Assembly: GCA_030849075.1 (NCBI GenBank) | Contig: JASAOO010003435.1 | Span: 1-60,926, forward strand | From: Zelonia costaricensis | Lineage: Eukaryota > Euglenozoa > Kinetoplastea > Trypanosomatida > Trypanosomatidae | Direction: 5' to 3' | DNA: 60,926 nucleotides | Shown here: positions 39,064 to 48,504 of the stretch, in pieces | How the letters are laid out: the number at the start of each line of letters is the position of its first letter | Numbering within the stretch: position 1 is the first letter of the stretch | Made by a program: the position numbers and the translations under genes | The notes under the pieces: model-generated | What the model saw: the letters and a program-made list of their open reading frames with translations, nothing else | Database searches by the model: none | Told to the model about the DNA's origin: nothing

Positions 39064-39375
39064 TTAGAGCTTGCTAGGCACCTTCGCGCTGGCCTTCCAC
39101 TGAATGCCGCGCGCCTTGAGAACTGCCATGAGGCGGTTGACGTATGCCGCCTTGGCGTCATTCGCACTCATGCCCTTGCGTGCGTTCCACGCATCCCACT
39201 TCGCGCGCGCCTCTACCTTGACGGCCCACGGCTGCGCGCCCTTCACGTCGCCCTCCGTCGCCTGCTTGAAGAGGGAGTAGAACTCGAGCTTCGTGCGCGT
39301 GTCGAGCTTGACCGGGCTGCCCTTGGGCAGAGCCCGCACGTACGCCACGGCGGCGTTGAAGTCGGCGGCGGACAT
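39064..39375 (-). CDS. ACBP: Acyl-CoA-binding protein with C-terminal SKL (probable glycosomal)
   Basis: A 103-residue single-domain acyl-CoA-binding protein, which carries medium- and long-chain acyl-CoA esters. The core motif FYSLFKQATEGD (Y33, F36, K37), KWDAWN around K59 and Tyr78 in KAAYV match the ligand-contacting positions of the family. The usual second Tyr of the YxxYK motif is Phe36 here. The paralogue at 43498-43788 ends soon after the domain. This copy instead carries ten more residues ending in SKL, the canonical PTS1 signal for peroxisomes and glycosomes. That predicts import into glycosomes, where ether-lipid synthesis and parts of beta-oxidation would use acyl-CoA. I start at Met 39375 (MSAADFNAAV), which aligns exactly with the paralogue start. 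Confidence 0.95.
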   Translation of the reverse strand: MSAADFNAAVAYVRALPKGSPVKLDTRTKLEFYSLFKQATEGDVKGAQPWAVKVEARAKWDAWNARKGMSANDAKAAYVNRLMAVLKARGIQWKASAKVPSKL

Positions 39376-40526
39376 GATCGTGAGAGTTGGCCGAGATGGA
39401 AGGAAAGGGGAACGAAGGAGCGCAGGACGCTGTTTTGAGATGAGCACCGTCGATGGCGCGCGAGAGTGGGGAGTTTTGCGCGCAGGAGAGCGTGAGGCGA
39501 GCGGTGAGGAGAGGGTGCGTGAATGGGAAGTGCAGCGTGACGTGAACACAGGTTTAGAACGGCGCCGCAGGCCCAAAACCAGAGAAAAAGACAAGAAGAG
39601 GGTCGGGGGAGGGTGGGGGGGCGATCGAGTGAAGGAGATTTCATCGTGCGAGATGGATACAGCAGGAGCGTGCTAGAGGACTTGGTCAAACGCCGTGTCT
39701 CTGCCGCACCTCGCCAGGCTCGGCTTGGTGTACTTCTGTTCTTCTTTCTTGATGTCGCATTTATTGGCATCGGTGACATCAAAAAGTGGCGTGGATGCGA
39801 CGTAAACGTGCGTGTATGTGCTCGATCACCGCAGCGAGGGGTGCGAGCACCGAACGAAAAGACTGAGAAACGCGAGAGACGGGCACGCAGAGACACATAC
39901 ACACACACACACTCACAGACATGCATGCGCACTTCCCTTTTTTTTCAGTGGGCCGCAGGAAGGACAGCGCCGCAGCTGAAACACGCACAGGACGGGAAAC
40001 CATGCGCCACACGTGTGCAAGGCGCTGCGCTCTCTCAGCGAGCCGCGCGGCATTTCGCGCGTTGCAGCCGTGAATACGCGCTCCTCGGGCAGCGCTGCGT
40101 CTGCGCTGCCCGCTCGCTGACACACCTCCCTCCCCACTTGCGCGTGCAGGTGCGCACCGCCGCAGCTAGGGCGTGGTGGAAAAGGAAGTCAGCGAGTCGG
40201 AGGAGAGGAGAAATAGAAGGGGAAAACAGGACCATGTTCATGTCCGTCTGAGGAAGTGATGCGAGGAGGAAGATGAGGAGAGAGGAGAGCACTCGTGTCA
40301 TTGGCGACTAAACGGGGGCGGCGGCGAGGGAGCACCCTTTAGGAGGTGTTGGGCGGCAACAGGAGGAATAGGCACAGGGTGATGACCGCGGCGGGGCCCC
40401 GATGGCGCGCGTGGAGGACGCACAGGCACGAGCCCTCTCTCACGCGCGCGTGCCCCGCTCAGACCACTTCAAAAGAAAAAAAAAGTATCTCGTCGCACGC
40501 ACACCCACAGGCGCACGCACACAAAC
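39376..40526. other. Intergenic region
   Basis: The gap between the beta-propeller gene and the SKL-tailed acyl-CoA-binding gene. It includes a purine-rich plus-strand block at about 39390-39640, an AC-rich patch at 39896-39914, and mixed sequence at 39960-40300 with no recognisable gene. Confidence 0.6.
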
Positions 40527-41696
40527 TCAGTTCAGCCGAATCACCTCGACCCCGGTCAGCATCTGCTGCGGCCCGGACGTGTAGATGACCTCCTTTGTGC
40601 GCTCTTGCGTGTCGCAGCGCCAGAGGTGGCCCTGGTCTGTCACGTACATGTAGCGGCGCAGCGTGTCCTTGTTCTCGTCCGGCAGCCGCAGCCGCCCCTC
40701 CAGGCCCGCCGCCCAGGACAGCCCGATCGCCTCGTTGAAGCCAGTGAAGAGCAGGTCCTTCTCCCCCAGCTGGGGCCGTCCGCTGCGGGGCTCGAAGGTG
40801 AGGGAGGCGCGGTTGAGCGAGTTGCCGCCGGCAGCGTCGTCGCCGCGGTCGGTCCAGTAGAGGAAGCCCTCCTCGAGGTCCACCAGCAGATCGATCGGCT
40901 CCGGCAAGTTGTCCATCAGCGTGATCACCGAGGCGGGGTCGATGACGCCCTCCGAAGCGGACGTCTTGGCAGCCGTGATGGAGGGCAGGTTGCGGCGCGA
41001 GAAGTAGTACGGCGCGGCAAGGATGCGGCCCTTCCCGCCCTTGGACGGCCCCTTCATGGTGAAGAAGATCTGGTTGTGCTTCTCGTCCAGGGCGATGCCA
41101 ACGCAGAAGCGGCGCTTGTCCTCGTCGCTATTTGGTGCCACGGGGGCGGCAAACGCCTCCTCCTCGCTGATGCCGTCCGCGAAGCCGGCGAGGGCGTCCG
41201 AGGAAAGCAGCGGCACCACCTCCTTCGTGTCGACGTTGTACTTCTTCACGCAGTGGCCCTCGCGGTCGCAGAAGAATACGGCGTGGCCGTCACTGGATAG
41301 GCCGATCTGCTTCATCGTCGTGATCAGCGGGCGGGCCGACGGCTGCGTGTACGCGGCAGTGCCACGGACCAGTCGGCGCGGCGCCTTCAGCTCGACCCGC
41401 TCCACCGCCTCGTCACCGCCAAACAGCGGCGCCCGCACGAGGAAGCCGTCCGCCTCGTGCCAGTCGCCGCCGTCCTTCTCCTCCGGGCGGGCCTGAATGG
41501 CGCCCATGTTGCTCCACCACACGACAATATCCTCCGCTCTCTTGGACTTCCTGTACGCATTGAGGTCGATGCCAAGCCCGTCAGGGCAGACGCAGCCGGC
41601 CGTGAAGAGCGTCTTCACGTCGCTGCCATCGCCGCGCACGCAGTGAACGGAGTCGCCCTTGACGTTAAGAAAGACGACGATATCCTCACTGGCCAT
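40527..41696 (-). CDS. YWTD/LDL-receptor class B-like beta-propeller protein
   Basis: A 389-residue protein with the look of a six-bladed beta-propeller of the YWTD type. The clearest blade motif is GFLYWTDRGD followed by NSLNRASL. Weaker matches are IVVWWSNMGA with FLVRAPL, HAVFFCDREGHCVKKYNV, NQIFFTMKG with GRILAAP, and RYMYVTDQGHLWRCD. There is no signal peptide or membrane segment after Met 41696 (MASEDIVVF), so it is predicted to be cytosolic, unlike animal YWTD receptors. Several bacterial and fungal proteins share this soluble form, some with lactonase-like activity, but no catalytic residues can be assigned here. It sits between two acyl-CoA-binding genes; a shared function is not established. 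Confidence 0.85.
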   Translation of the reverse strand: MASEDIVVFLNVKGDSVHCVRGDGSDVKTLFTAGCVCPDGLGIDLNAYRKSKRAEDIVVWWSNMGAIQARPEEKDGGDWHEADGFLVRAPLFGGDEAVERVELKAPRRLVRGTAAYTQPSARPLITTMKQIGLSSDGHAVFFCDREGHCVKKYNVDTKEVVPLLSSDALAGFADGISEEEAFAAPVAPNSDEDKRRFCVGIALDEKHNQIFFTMKGPSKGGKGRILAAPYYFSRRNLPSITAAKTSASEGVIDPASVITLMDNLPEPIDLLVDLEEGFLYWTDRGDDAAGGNSLNRASLTFEPRSGRPQLGEKDLLFTGFNEAIGLSWAAGLEGRLRLPDENKDTLRRYMYVTDQGHLWRCDTQERTKEVIYTSGPQQMLTGVEVIRLN

Positions 41697-43497
41697 GGCT
41701 GCGTATTTGACCGCGAAAAGGGAAGCGATAGTCAGGCGCTTTGTTTTGTATATGCGTGTGTGTATGTCCGTGTGTCGGTGATGAAGTGAGCGACGGCAAA
41801 AGGGGGGAAGAAAAAGTCGACGCGTGTTGATGAAACGCAGATTTCCAGATTGCGCTCGTGCAGTTCTTCGAGAGAAGGCTGCAATTAGTCGTGCGAGTGG
41901 TGCGCAGTTGGTCGAGGTGGTTGCCGTGCCAGTGGCGTTCAGCAAAACAACAGACGTAAGCGGGAAGCGGTTGGGAGCGACAAAGAGAGAAAGGGGGTGC
42001 AAGTGTCAAACGGCTGGAGCTTGTACCGTCAGTCTTGCATGGAGAAAGATGGAAGCAGTCAGTAGGCCGGGATCTTCACACGACGCGCCTCGCCAGCGCA
42101 GTGGTACCCTGTGTGTCACCTCCACTGACGAGAAAGGGCTCTCGCGCTCTTGACGGGCCCTGCGCAAATAGAAAACCTCGGCGCGGGCACACAGAAGACA
42201 AGGCGCCTCCCTTGAGTCCCCCCCCGCCGCCTCCACCGCCTGCAAATCGCCCCGCACAAGACTCGGGGAAGTGTTTGCCCGCTCGGGCCGATGTTATCGC
42301 AAAACACCTTATTTCGTTTCCTCCTGCGGTCACGTTGCCCCCCCCCCCCCCTCTCCCTCCCAGTGGCTTCTCTTCCTCTTGTCTGCTCCGTCTGTGTTTG
42401 CCGTTTCCTTTGTCAGTGAAAGAGAAAAAACCCTTCAGATGTATAGAGGAACAGTGCAGGAACGCTCCCCAGCCTGCGTCGTGTACGAGCGAGTGCACAA
42501 GGATGAGCATGCAGGAGGGCAGCAGGTGCCCAGTCCCTTCTCGCTCGCTTGTTATTCCTCTGCACTCCTCCGCGTTGCTTGTGCCGAGTGACGCGGTGCC
42601 ATCCGTGACACAAGCACAGCCATGAATGGGGGGGGGGGCAGTGAGAAGCACACAAGCAAATGAACGAGAAGCAGGACACCTCTACTCATCACAGCTGCCC
42701 AGTCGTCAGCAAACGCGCGCACATGCACCTCTGCTAGAGCACACGCAGCTCCGGATGTAAGTGCGTCCTTCCACGCACCCATGCCCCACAGCTGCCCCCT
42801 GCCTCCCTGCCTTTTACGCTGTAAACATGGGGGTGGGGGTAAAGACCAGGTTGCAGGGAGAAACTGTTGTTTGCGATGTGTGGGTGGAAGCCAGGGGGAG
42901 GGGAGGAGAGAAGAGGGAACCGCACTACACCACTGCATGACACCCACACTATAAGCACAGCGCATGAGGTGCGTGTGTTTGTGTACATGGGTGCTTTTCC
43001 TCCATTCCTCTGTATAGATTTGCCCATTGCCGTTCGATTTCGCAGCTTCTTCTCCGCGTGTGTGCGTTGTGATAAAGTCGCATCTCTGCCGTTCCACTAC
43101 ACACAAACACGTACACAGGAAAGGGGGAAAAAGCGCCTGCAGATTCAAGCATTGCACTCGCACACGCGTCGACGGGCAGGAGAACACACACCTGGCTCAA
43201 AAGCCCCTCACACACATTCACACACACATACAACACGCCCCTTCAAATACGAGTCCCGCCGTGGTCCCTCAGTACCGGAAGTGTGCGAGCAAGGCGGTCG
43301 TCTTCGCGGGTGTGCATGTGTTTCGGTCACGTACGAACGTGCGTCGACGGAACGCACGTGCGCGGCACCGTGTGCGTTGCGTCGCGGGAGTAAACCAGGA
43401 AAAAAAAAACCGAGGAAGATGGAAGAAGGGCCCCTCTCTCGCCGCGCCGTTTACCGTTGACAGCATTTGGGGGACACTTGTGAAGTGCCGAGCGCGC
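41697..43497. other. Intergenic region
   Basis: The gap between an acyl-CoA-binding gene and the beta-propeller gene. It contains a 14-C run at 42338-42351, which is unusual because it gives a G run in the sense direction, and a 10-G run near 42629-42638. AC-rich patches lie near 43195-43235. No gene is supported. Confidence 0.6.
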
Positions 43498-43788
43498 TTA
43501 CGCCGGGTTCCACGGGTGGCCCTTCTCAGCGGTGATCTCGATGAGGCGCTTCACGTACGCCGTTTTGGCGGCCTCGGAGCTCATGCCCTTGCGGCCGTTC
43601 CACGCGTCCCACTTCGCGCGCGCCTCGAGCTGCACGGCCCAGGGCTGCGAGCCCTGCACGTCGCCCTCCGTGGCCTGCTTGTACAGGGAGTAGAACTCCA
43701 GCTTGGTGTTGTTGTCCAGCTGCACCGGGCCGTCCTTGGGGAGGGAGCGCACGTACTCGACGGCAGCCTCGAAGTTGGCGGCGGACAT
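43498..43788 (-). CDS. ACBP: Acyl-CoA-binding protein, cytosolic type
   Basis: A 96-residue single-domain protein typical of the family (about 86-100 residues). It binds acyl-CoA esters and moves them between enzymes and membranes. The ligand-contacting positions are all present: FYSLYKQATEGD (Y33, Y36, K37), KWDAWN (K59), and Tyr78 in TAYVKRL. It ends in HPWNPA with no targeting signal, so a cytosolic location is likely. The start at Met 43788 (MSAANFEAAV) aligns with the SKL-tailed paralogue. The beta-propeller gene separates the two, so this is a dispersed rather than strictly tandem duplication. Confidence 0.96.
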   Translation of the reverse strand: MSAANFEAAVEYVRSLPKDGPVQLDNNTKLEFYSLYKQATEGDVQGSQPWAVQLEARAKWDAWNGRKGMSSEAAKTAYVKRLIEITAEKGHPWNPA

Positions 43789-43831
43789 GATGGCGGAGAA
43801 GGCGGTGGGTTTTTTTTTTCGAGGGGGGACA

Positions 43832-43855
43832 CTGAAGGGTGGAGGACGGAGATGA
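43832..43855 (-). promoter_or_regulatory. Probable trans-splice acceptor for the acyl-CoA-binding gene
   Basis: The sense strand reads CTCCGTCCTCCACCCTTCAG, and no other AG lies before the ATG at 43788. The implied 43-base 5' UTR includes a C run and ten consecutive A. Confidence 0.5.
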
Positions 43856-44428
43856 TTGGTGATTTGATGCACCGAATAGGAGTGTGTGTGTGTGTGTGGA
43901 GGGAGCGGAGAGTGAGGTTGTGGAAGGGCGAGTAAGCGCAGATGAAATCTGGAGTCGCGTTGTTACGGTTGAAAGAGGAGAGGCGTGGTAGCAAGGGGGG
44001 GGGGCAGAAAAAGGGGGCGTGGAGGGGCGGGGGGAAGGAGGGAGTTGAAATGAAAGGTGGAAGGGGGAGGTGAAGAGAGAGGGGGTCGATTGAGGAAGGG
44101 CGACGAGTTAGCCCATTGAAGTACGGACAGATATGGAAATGCGTGTGTCACGTGCTGACGTCACTAGTAAAGGGCGCTAACGACCCGGGCGGCTCTTCGG
44201 AGTCGACTCGCGGAGCTGCGCCGACGAGAAGCGCGGAGATGAAGACAGCGGAAAGGTGCTCGTGAGCACCACCTCGAAAGCTCCGCCGTGACCCTCCTCT
44301 CTGGTAACGTACCCTCGGCATCACCGCTAGGTGGACCACTCAGAGCCTCCGAGAACCCTCACACATTTCACATGAGACCGCAGCAACAGCGCGATCCGAC
44401 ACACACGACAAAGGAGGAGGCTGTGCTT

Positions 44429-44444
44429 GCACGGTAAACCGTGC
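44429..44444. repeat. Perfect inverted repeat (7-bp arms, 2-base loop)
   Basis: The sequence GCACGGTAAACCGTGC is self-complementary and could form a hairpin with 7-bp arms. It lies in a complex-sequence part of the gap downstream of the 463-residue protein gene. No function is assigned. Confidence 0.7.
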
Positions 44445-46047
44445 TTCTTCTCTGTAGAAGGTGTAACCTGGGCTCTGCCTGGGTGTACGCACGGCGGGCC
44501 GACTGTCGCGAAGGCCCGTGTGAGGCACAAGAATGCGCGTTTTGCACGCTTCCAAGCAAGGCGACGCGACAGCGAGCTTTTCAAGGCTTCTCGTGTCCGA
44601 CTGCAGCATCTCAGACGCTTGATGTTCAGGGCAGAAAAGCAAGCACACGGCGCAAAAAGAGCTCGTATCTACACACAAACACACACACACAGGAAGACAT
44701 GCGTGTGAGACATCACACGCACCACCCAGCACACGAGGGGAAAAAGCACAGAGTAAAAAAGGGGTTTGAGTGCAAACAGGCAAACCGCCGAAATGGCGCG
44801 GACACAAAAGAACTGTGCCAAACAACACAGAGACAGAGGGGTGCGAGTGAGAGAGGGGGGGGCAGAGGGGGGGGCACACCAGAAGGAAACAAAAAGGGCA
44901 CGCAACGCAGGATTATCGACGATGAGGGAAAGGGAAGAAAGCGGACGTGGAAAAGCGGCTCTTGAGAAAGCAACGACCACTGTTGAGTCAGAGCGAGCGT
45001 GCAGCAGACAAACAAAAGAGCCGCACCGATCAAGCCTTGAGCGAAGAGAACGCGTCAAGCGCGGGACGTGAACACCACCAGCGGGGGAGGGAGGAAGGCA
45101 CAGCCTACACGCGTCGAGGGGGTACAGGAGGGGAGAAAGGGGAAAAGAGAACGGCTGTGTCCACCAGCGAGCAAAGCGTTCGTCGAGACAACAGACAACA
45201 AGCCCTACGAGTCTGCGCGAGAGAGACAGCAACAAGGTAGAAAGCAATTGCGCGCGGGAGCGAGCGGCGAGAACGCCAGTGCGCATGACGCAGAAGGGCA
45301 TATGCCACGAGAATAGGGAGGAGAGAGTAGAAAAAGAGCCACACGCGTACACACACACACACATGGACGTGGCAAGGTGGAGAAGAAACAGACTCAAAGA
45401 GGGGGGAAGATAGGATTGGTGTGCTCCAGTACACACAGACGATGTGGCTGTCCTTCCGGACGCGGGGAGCGGGAGAGCAGAGGGGGAGTAACCGGCAAAG
45501 AGGCCGAGACAAGAGCTAGCGAGGGAAGAAGAAAAAAAGAAAGTGGCTTGCTAGACGGCAAGGGAGCCAGAGGCACACAAAGGTGCGAAACGCAAGAAGG
45601 GCAGGTGGATGGGGGAAGCAAAAGTGGTGCAAGACCCGGGTGGAGTGCGCTGGGTCGCACGACGGATGACGTCGAAGGGTAAGTGAAAGGGCGCCGAGGA
45701 GAGAGTGGCGATAGCGGCGCCAGCACGTCAAACCAAACATAAAGCAAAAAAAAGGGGAAAACAACACAGGTGTTGGAGGCAACGGGGATTGAAAAGGCAC
45801 GGCGCAGCGACGCTGCACACGATGACCGTACATGCGACAATGTGGCGAGAATGCACACACCAAGAGAGCAAAAGGGGGGGACAAGGAAACGGCTTCGCAC
45901 TTGAAACGACACCTGTAAAAAGAAAGGTGACACACACAGTCCGCCGCTTCCACTCGCTGCACCTGCCGCCAGAGTGGAGGCCGTGAAGGGGGGGGTACGG
46001 AGCCTGAAAAGAGAGGCACGCCGTGCACGTGGCCGCACACGTGGCCG

Positions 46048-46152
46048 CTACACCTGCTGCTGCAGCTGTTGCTGCTGCTGCGGGGTCGCAACGATACCAG
46101 GAGCCCTCGGGACAGGCGGACGCTGCGACAGGGGTGGAGTGCTCTCAGTCAT
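46048..46152 (-). other. Short overlapping frame with glutamine repeat, 34 codons
   Basis: The ATG of this frame overlaps the stop of the upstream gene in an ATGA junction. It encodes MTESTPPLSQRPPVPRAPG, then a short linker and a Gln-rich end (QQQQQLQQQV). The composition resembles the disordered parts of real proteins in this window. It may be an out-of-frame remnant of a longer C-terminus or simply a CAG repeat in the 3' UTR. Translation is not shown. Confidence 0.25.
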
Positions 46153-47540
46153 GCGGCGGATGCCACGAGAACGGGCATAGACGGGTGAATGATCGCCACC
46201 ACCTCGCGAGCGTAGCGGCCCGCCTCCGCCTGCGTCCACCCGGCGATGTTGTACAGCATGCTCGCGACCGTCTTGACGTAGTGTGGCACAATCTGCTCCT
46301 CCGGCAGCACAACGCGCAGCTGCTTCGCAATGGGCGGCTGCTCCTGATAGAAGCGGATGCGACGCCCCAGGCACACCTCCATCGCGTCGTCGAGAAAGGC
46401 CGCGCACGCCTCGACGACAAAGCGCGCCCTAAAGCGGGCCATGGCGGCCGCCGCGACAGCGTCCGTCTCCTGGCGTGCATTCTGCTCCGCGACGTGGTAC
46501 GTCTGCATGACGCGCCGGTGGCTGCGCTCGTGGTGTCCAGGCTGCGGCGCGTTTTTCGGCGCTGGATGCGAGGGGCCGCTACGAGTAGCTCGACCCACGG
46601 AGAGCAAGGACGATGGCACTGCAGGCGGTGGTGGTGCAGCAACAGACGCGTTGCTCGGCTGCTTGAGAGCCAACAGGACAGCGCGCCTGTCGTGCTCAAG
46701 CGCAGTGGCGTACACGACGCGCTCCTGGCTAATGGCAGATAGCTCACGCAGGCGGGCGAGGTAGTAGGTCGTGACCGCCTCCTCCAGCTCCGCCGACATC
46801 TCCGGGACGGGGCGGCCCGCGGAGAGAAGTCGAACCGGTACCGATGACGCGGCAGCGCCAGAGACGGAGCCGCTTCGCGAGCGGGCGGTGTGGGCAGCGC
46901 CGTCGCGCGGCGAGGCAGGGGCGAACTCCCGACGGCCGCTTGGCGCCCGGTAGAGGCGATCCTGCGGTGCACCGCGAGGTGGCGAGGCGGTGCCCATGCG
47001 GCCCACATCGTCCCACCGCGGAGAGTACCGCGAGCGCGACGGGGTGCCCCGGCGCGGCGGGCTGGCACTACTCCCCTTGACATTCACTGCTGGTACATTC
47101 AGGTACTCCTGCAGGGCTGCGGCAGTCCTGTCGCGCGGCACGCTCGGCATCGGTGATGCTGTGCTTGCCGCCCGCTCACAAGCCGCCCACGCTGAGCGCA
47201 ACGGAACTTGGGTGCTGGCAGGCTTCTGCGGCGTCTGCGCGGCGTGCGCGGTCGAGTAGCCGGTCCACTCGGAGGACTGCGCCTTCTCTGCCCGCTGCAC
47301 CTGCATCACGCTGGGGCCTGTGGCGCGCCGCACGATGCCAGGCTTTTCGCTGCTCGGCGGCGTGGCATCGCCGTTTGAGTCCCGCGTCGGCGGTGGCCCT
47401 GTGCTGGGCATGATGGACACGGTTCGTGCGCCACCGTGGGAGTCGCGAGCTGCGAGGAGCGGTGCGTTGACCAGGGCCTCATCCGGGGCAGGACCATTGG
47501 TGGCTTGATGGTTGGTGGCCCTGTCGATCGACTGCGCCAT
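46149..47540 (-). CDS. Hypothetical protein, disordered N-terminus and helical C-terminus
   Basis: A 463-residue protein that I do not recognise. I start at Met 47540 (MAQSIDRATNHQATNG), just downstream of a strong splice acceptor. Residues 1 to about 240 are rich in Ser, Pro, Thr and Arg, with SPP/SPR-type motifs that could be phosphorylated. The C-terminal third looks folded and alpha-helical: VTTYYLARLRELSAISQERV, then a His/Arg-rich linker, then EACAAFLDDAMEVCLGRRIR, and a final stretch around TVASMLYNIAGWTQAEAGRY. There are no membrane segments. The stop overlaps a short downstream frame (ATGA), discussed in the findings. Confidence 0.82.
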   Translation of the reverse strand: MAQSIDRATNHQATNGPAPDEALVNAPLLAARDSHGGARTVSIMPSTGPPPTRDSNGDATPPSSEKPGIVRRATGPSVMQVQRAEKAQSSEWTGYSTAHAAQTPQKPASTQVPLRSAWAACERAASTASPMPSVPRDRTAAALQEYLNVPAVNVKGSSASPPRRGTPSRSRYSPRWDDVGRMGTASPPRGAPQDRLYRAPSGRREFAPASPRDGAAHTARSRSGSVSGAAASSVPVRLLSAGRPVPEMSAELEEAVTTYYLARLRELSAISQERVVYATALEHDRRAVLLALKQPSNASVAAPPPPAVPSSLLSVGRATRSGPSHPAPKNAPQPGHHERSHRRVMQTYHVAEQNARQETDAVAAAAMARFRARFVVEACAAFLDDAMEVCLGRRIRFYQEQPPIAKQLRVVLPEEQIVPHYVKTVASMLYNIAGWTQAEAGRYAREVVAIIHPSMPVLVASAA

Positions 47541-48504
47541 GGCGCGACAAGGTAGGAAGGGAGATGAGTGGCTGGTGGGAGAAGAAGAGGGAGACGCACA
47601 GCTTGCGTTAGTTTTCCTCGCTGAGCGGCTGATGAAGAAGTCAACTGTAGCGTGCAGACTGAGCGAATCGACGCACGCGTGTGGGGTGCGCCAAGTGTGA
47701 AACGTGCGGCAGAGGCACAGTGTGGAAGGAGGGAAGAGCTGCGTGCTTGTGAGCAAGCAAAGAAGAAAGAGCAGTGTGTCACACGTTCTCAACGAAAAGG
47801 CAGGTTCGTGGGAATAAAAAGACAAACAGAGATTCGAGAGCATCGAGCACTGTCGTGTGTACAGGCGGAAGGAAGCTCTCGCTACTTCGCAGATCTGCTG
47901 TCACCACCCATGACGCAGCGTTGTGGATAGCGAGGAGCAACGTCTACAATCCTCTCTTCCAGCGTGATGCGTTGATTTCAGAGGCCCCTTTCACCTTCCT
48001 CATTTCATCCCTTCCCGCTGTGTGCAGCACTTTGCCCCTTCTCCAATTTGGTGCACTCGTAAACACCCCCCGTGACGTCGCGCCCTGCACGGATCTTAGG
48101 CGATCCACCACGCTGTTGTTGCCTTCACAGATTTACGTGTGTGTGATGGACACCCTACGAAAGAGAAAGGTGCGCGGCGAGTCGACAAACCAAACCTCAA
48201 GACACGCAACCACACAAACACACAGACATCCCCGCACACCTAGACGCACAGATCAGAGCGACGAGCGATGTGGCGCACCGTTCCGGTGGACGGAGGCAGC
48301 GAGAGGGCGAGCACACAGGTTGACGCGCGGGCACTGCCCCTGCGATGCACTTTTTCGTGTGTGCGATTGAAGCTGTGAACTCAGCCCTCCGTCTCTCCGG
48401 GTCCATGGCAAGAGAAGAGCTGAAGAGACCGGAGGAAAGGGAGGAGACAACCCTGGTGAGGCGGTCAGCCATCCGCAGAAGGAGGCGAGCTCCCCCACCC
48501 CCCC
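47541..48504. other. Intergenic region
   Basis: This holds the splice acceptor of the 463-residue protein gene at its left end, then mixed sequence. Short AC-rich patches lie near 48208-48245. No gene is seen. Confidence 0.6.
47572..47596 (-). promoter_or_regulatory. Probable trans-splice acceptor for the 463-residue protein gene
   Basis: The sense strand reads TCTCCCTCTTCTTCTCCCAC followed by CAG, with no further AG before the ATG at 47540. This leaves a 31-base 5' UTR and is the cleanest acceptor in the window. Confidence 0.55.

Larger units (their letters stand above)
43789..46148. other. Intergenic region with a complex-sequence block and a purine-rich block
   Basis: About 44130-44640 is complex sequence with an inverted repeat at 44429-44444. 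About 44640-46000 is purine-rich on the plus strand. A CTG-repeat-rich patch at 46053-46080 lies just past the stop codon at 46149 and is read as Gln codons in a short overlapping frame. A GT run lies at about 43881-43898. I see no ordinary gene. Confidence 0.6.

Noticed and set aside
44669..45436. 255-residue minus-strand open frame
   Set aside because: Same pyrimidine-rich artefact; overlapping frames in the same area are open for the same reason.
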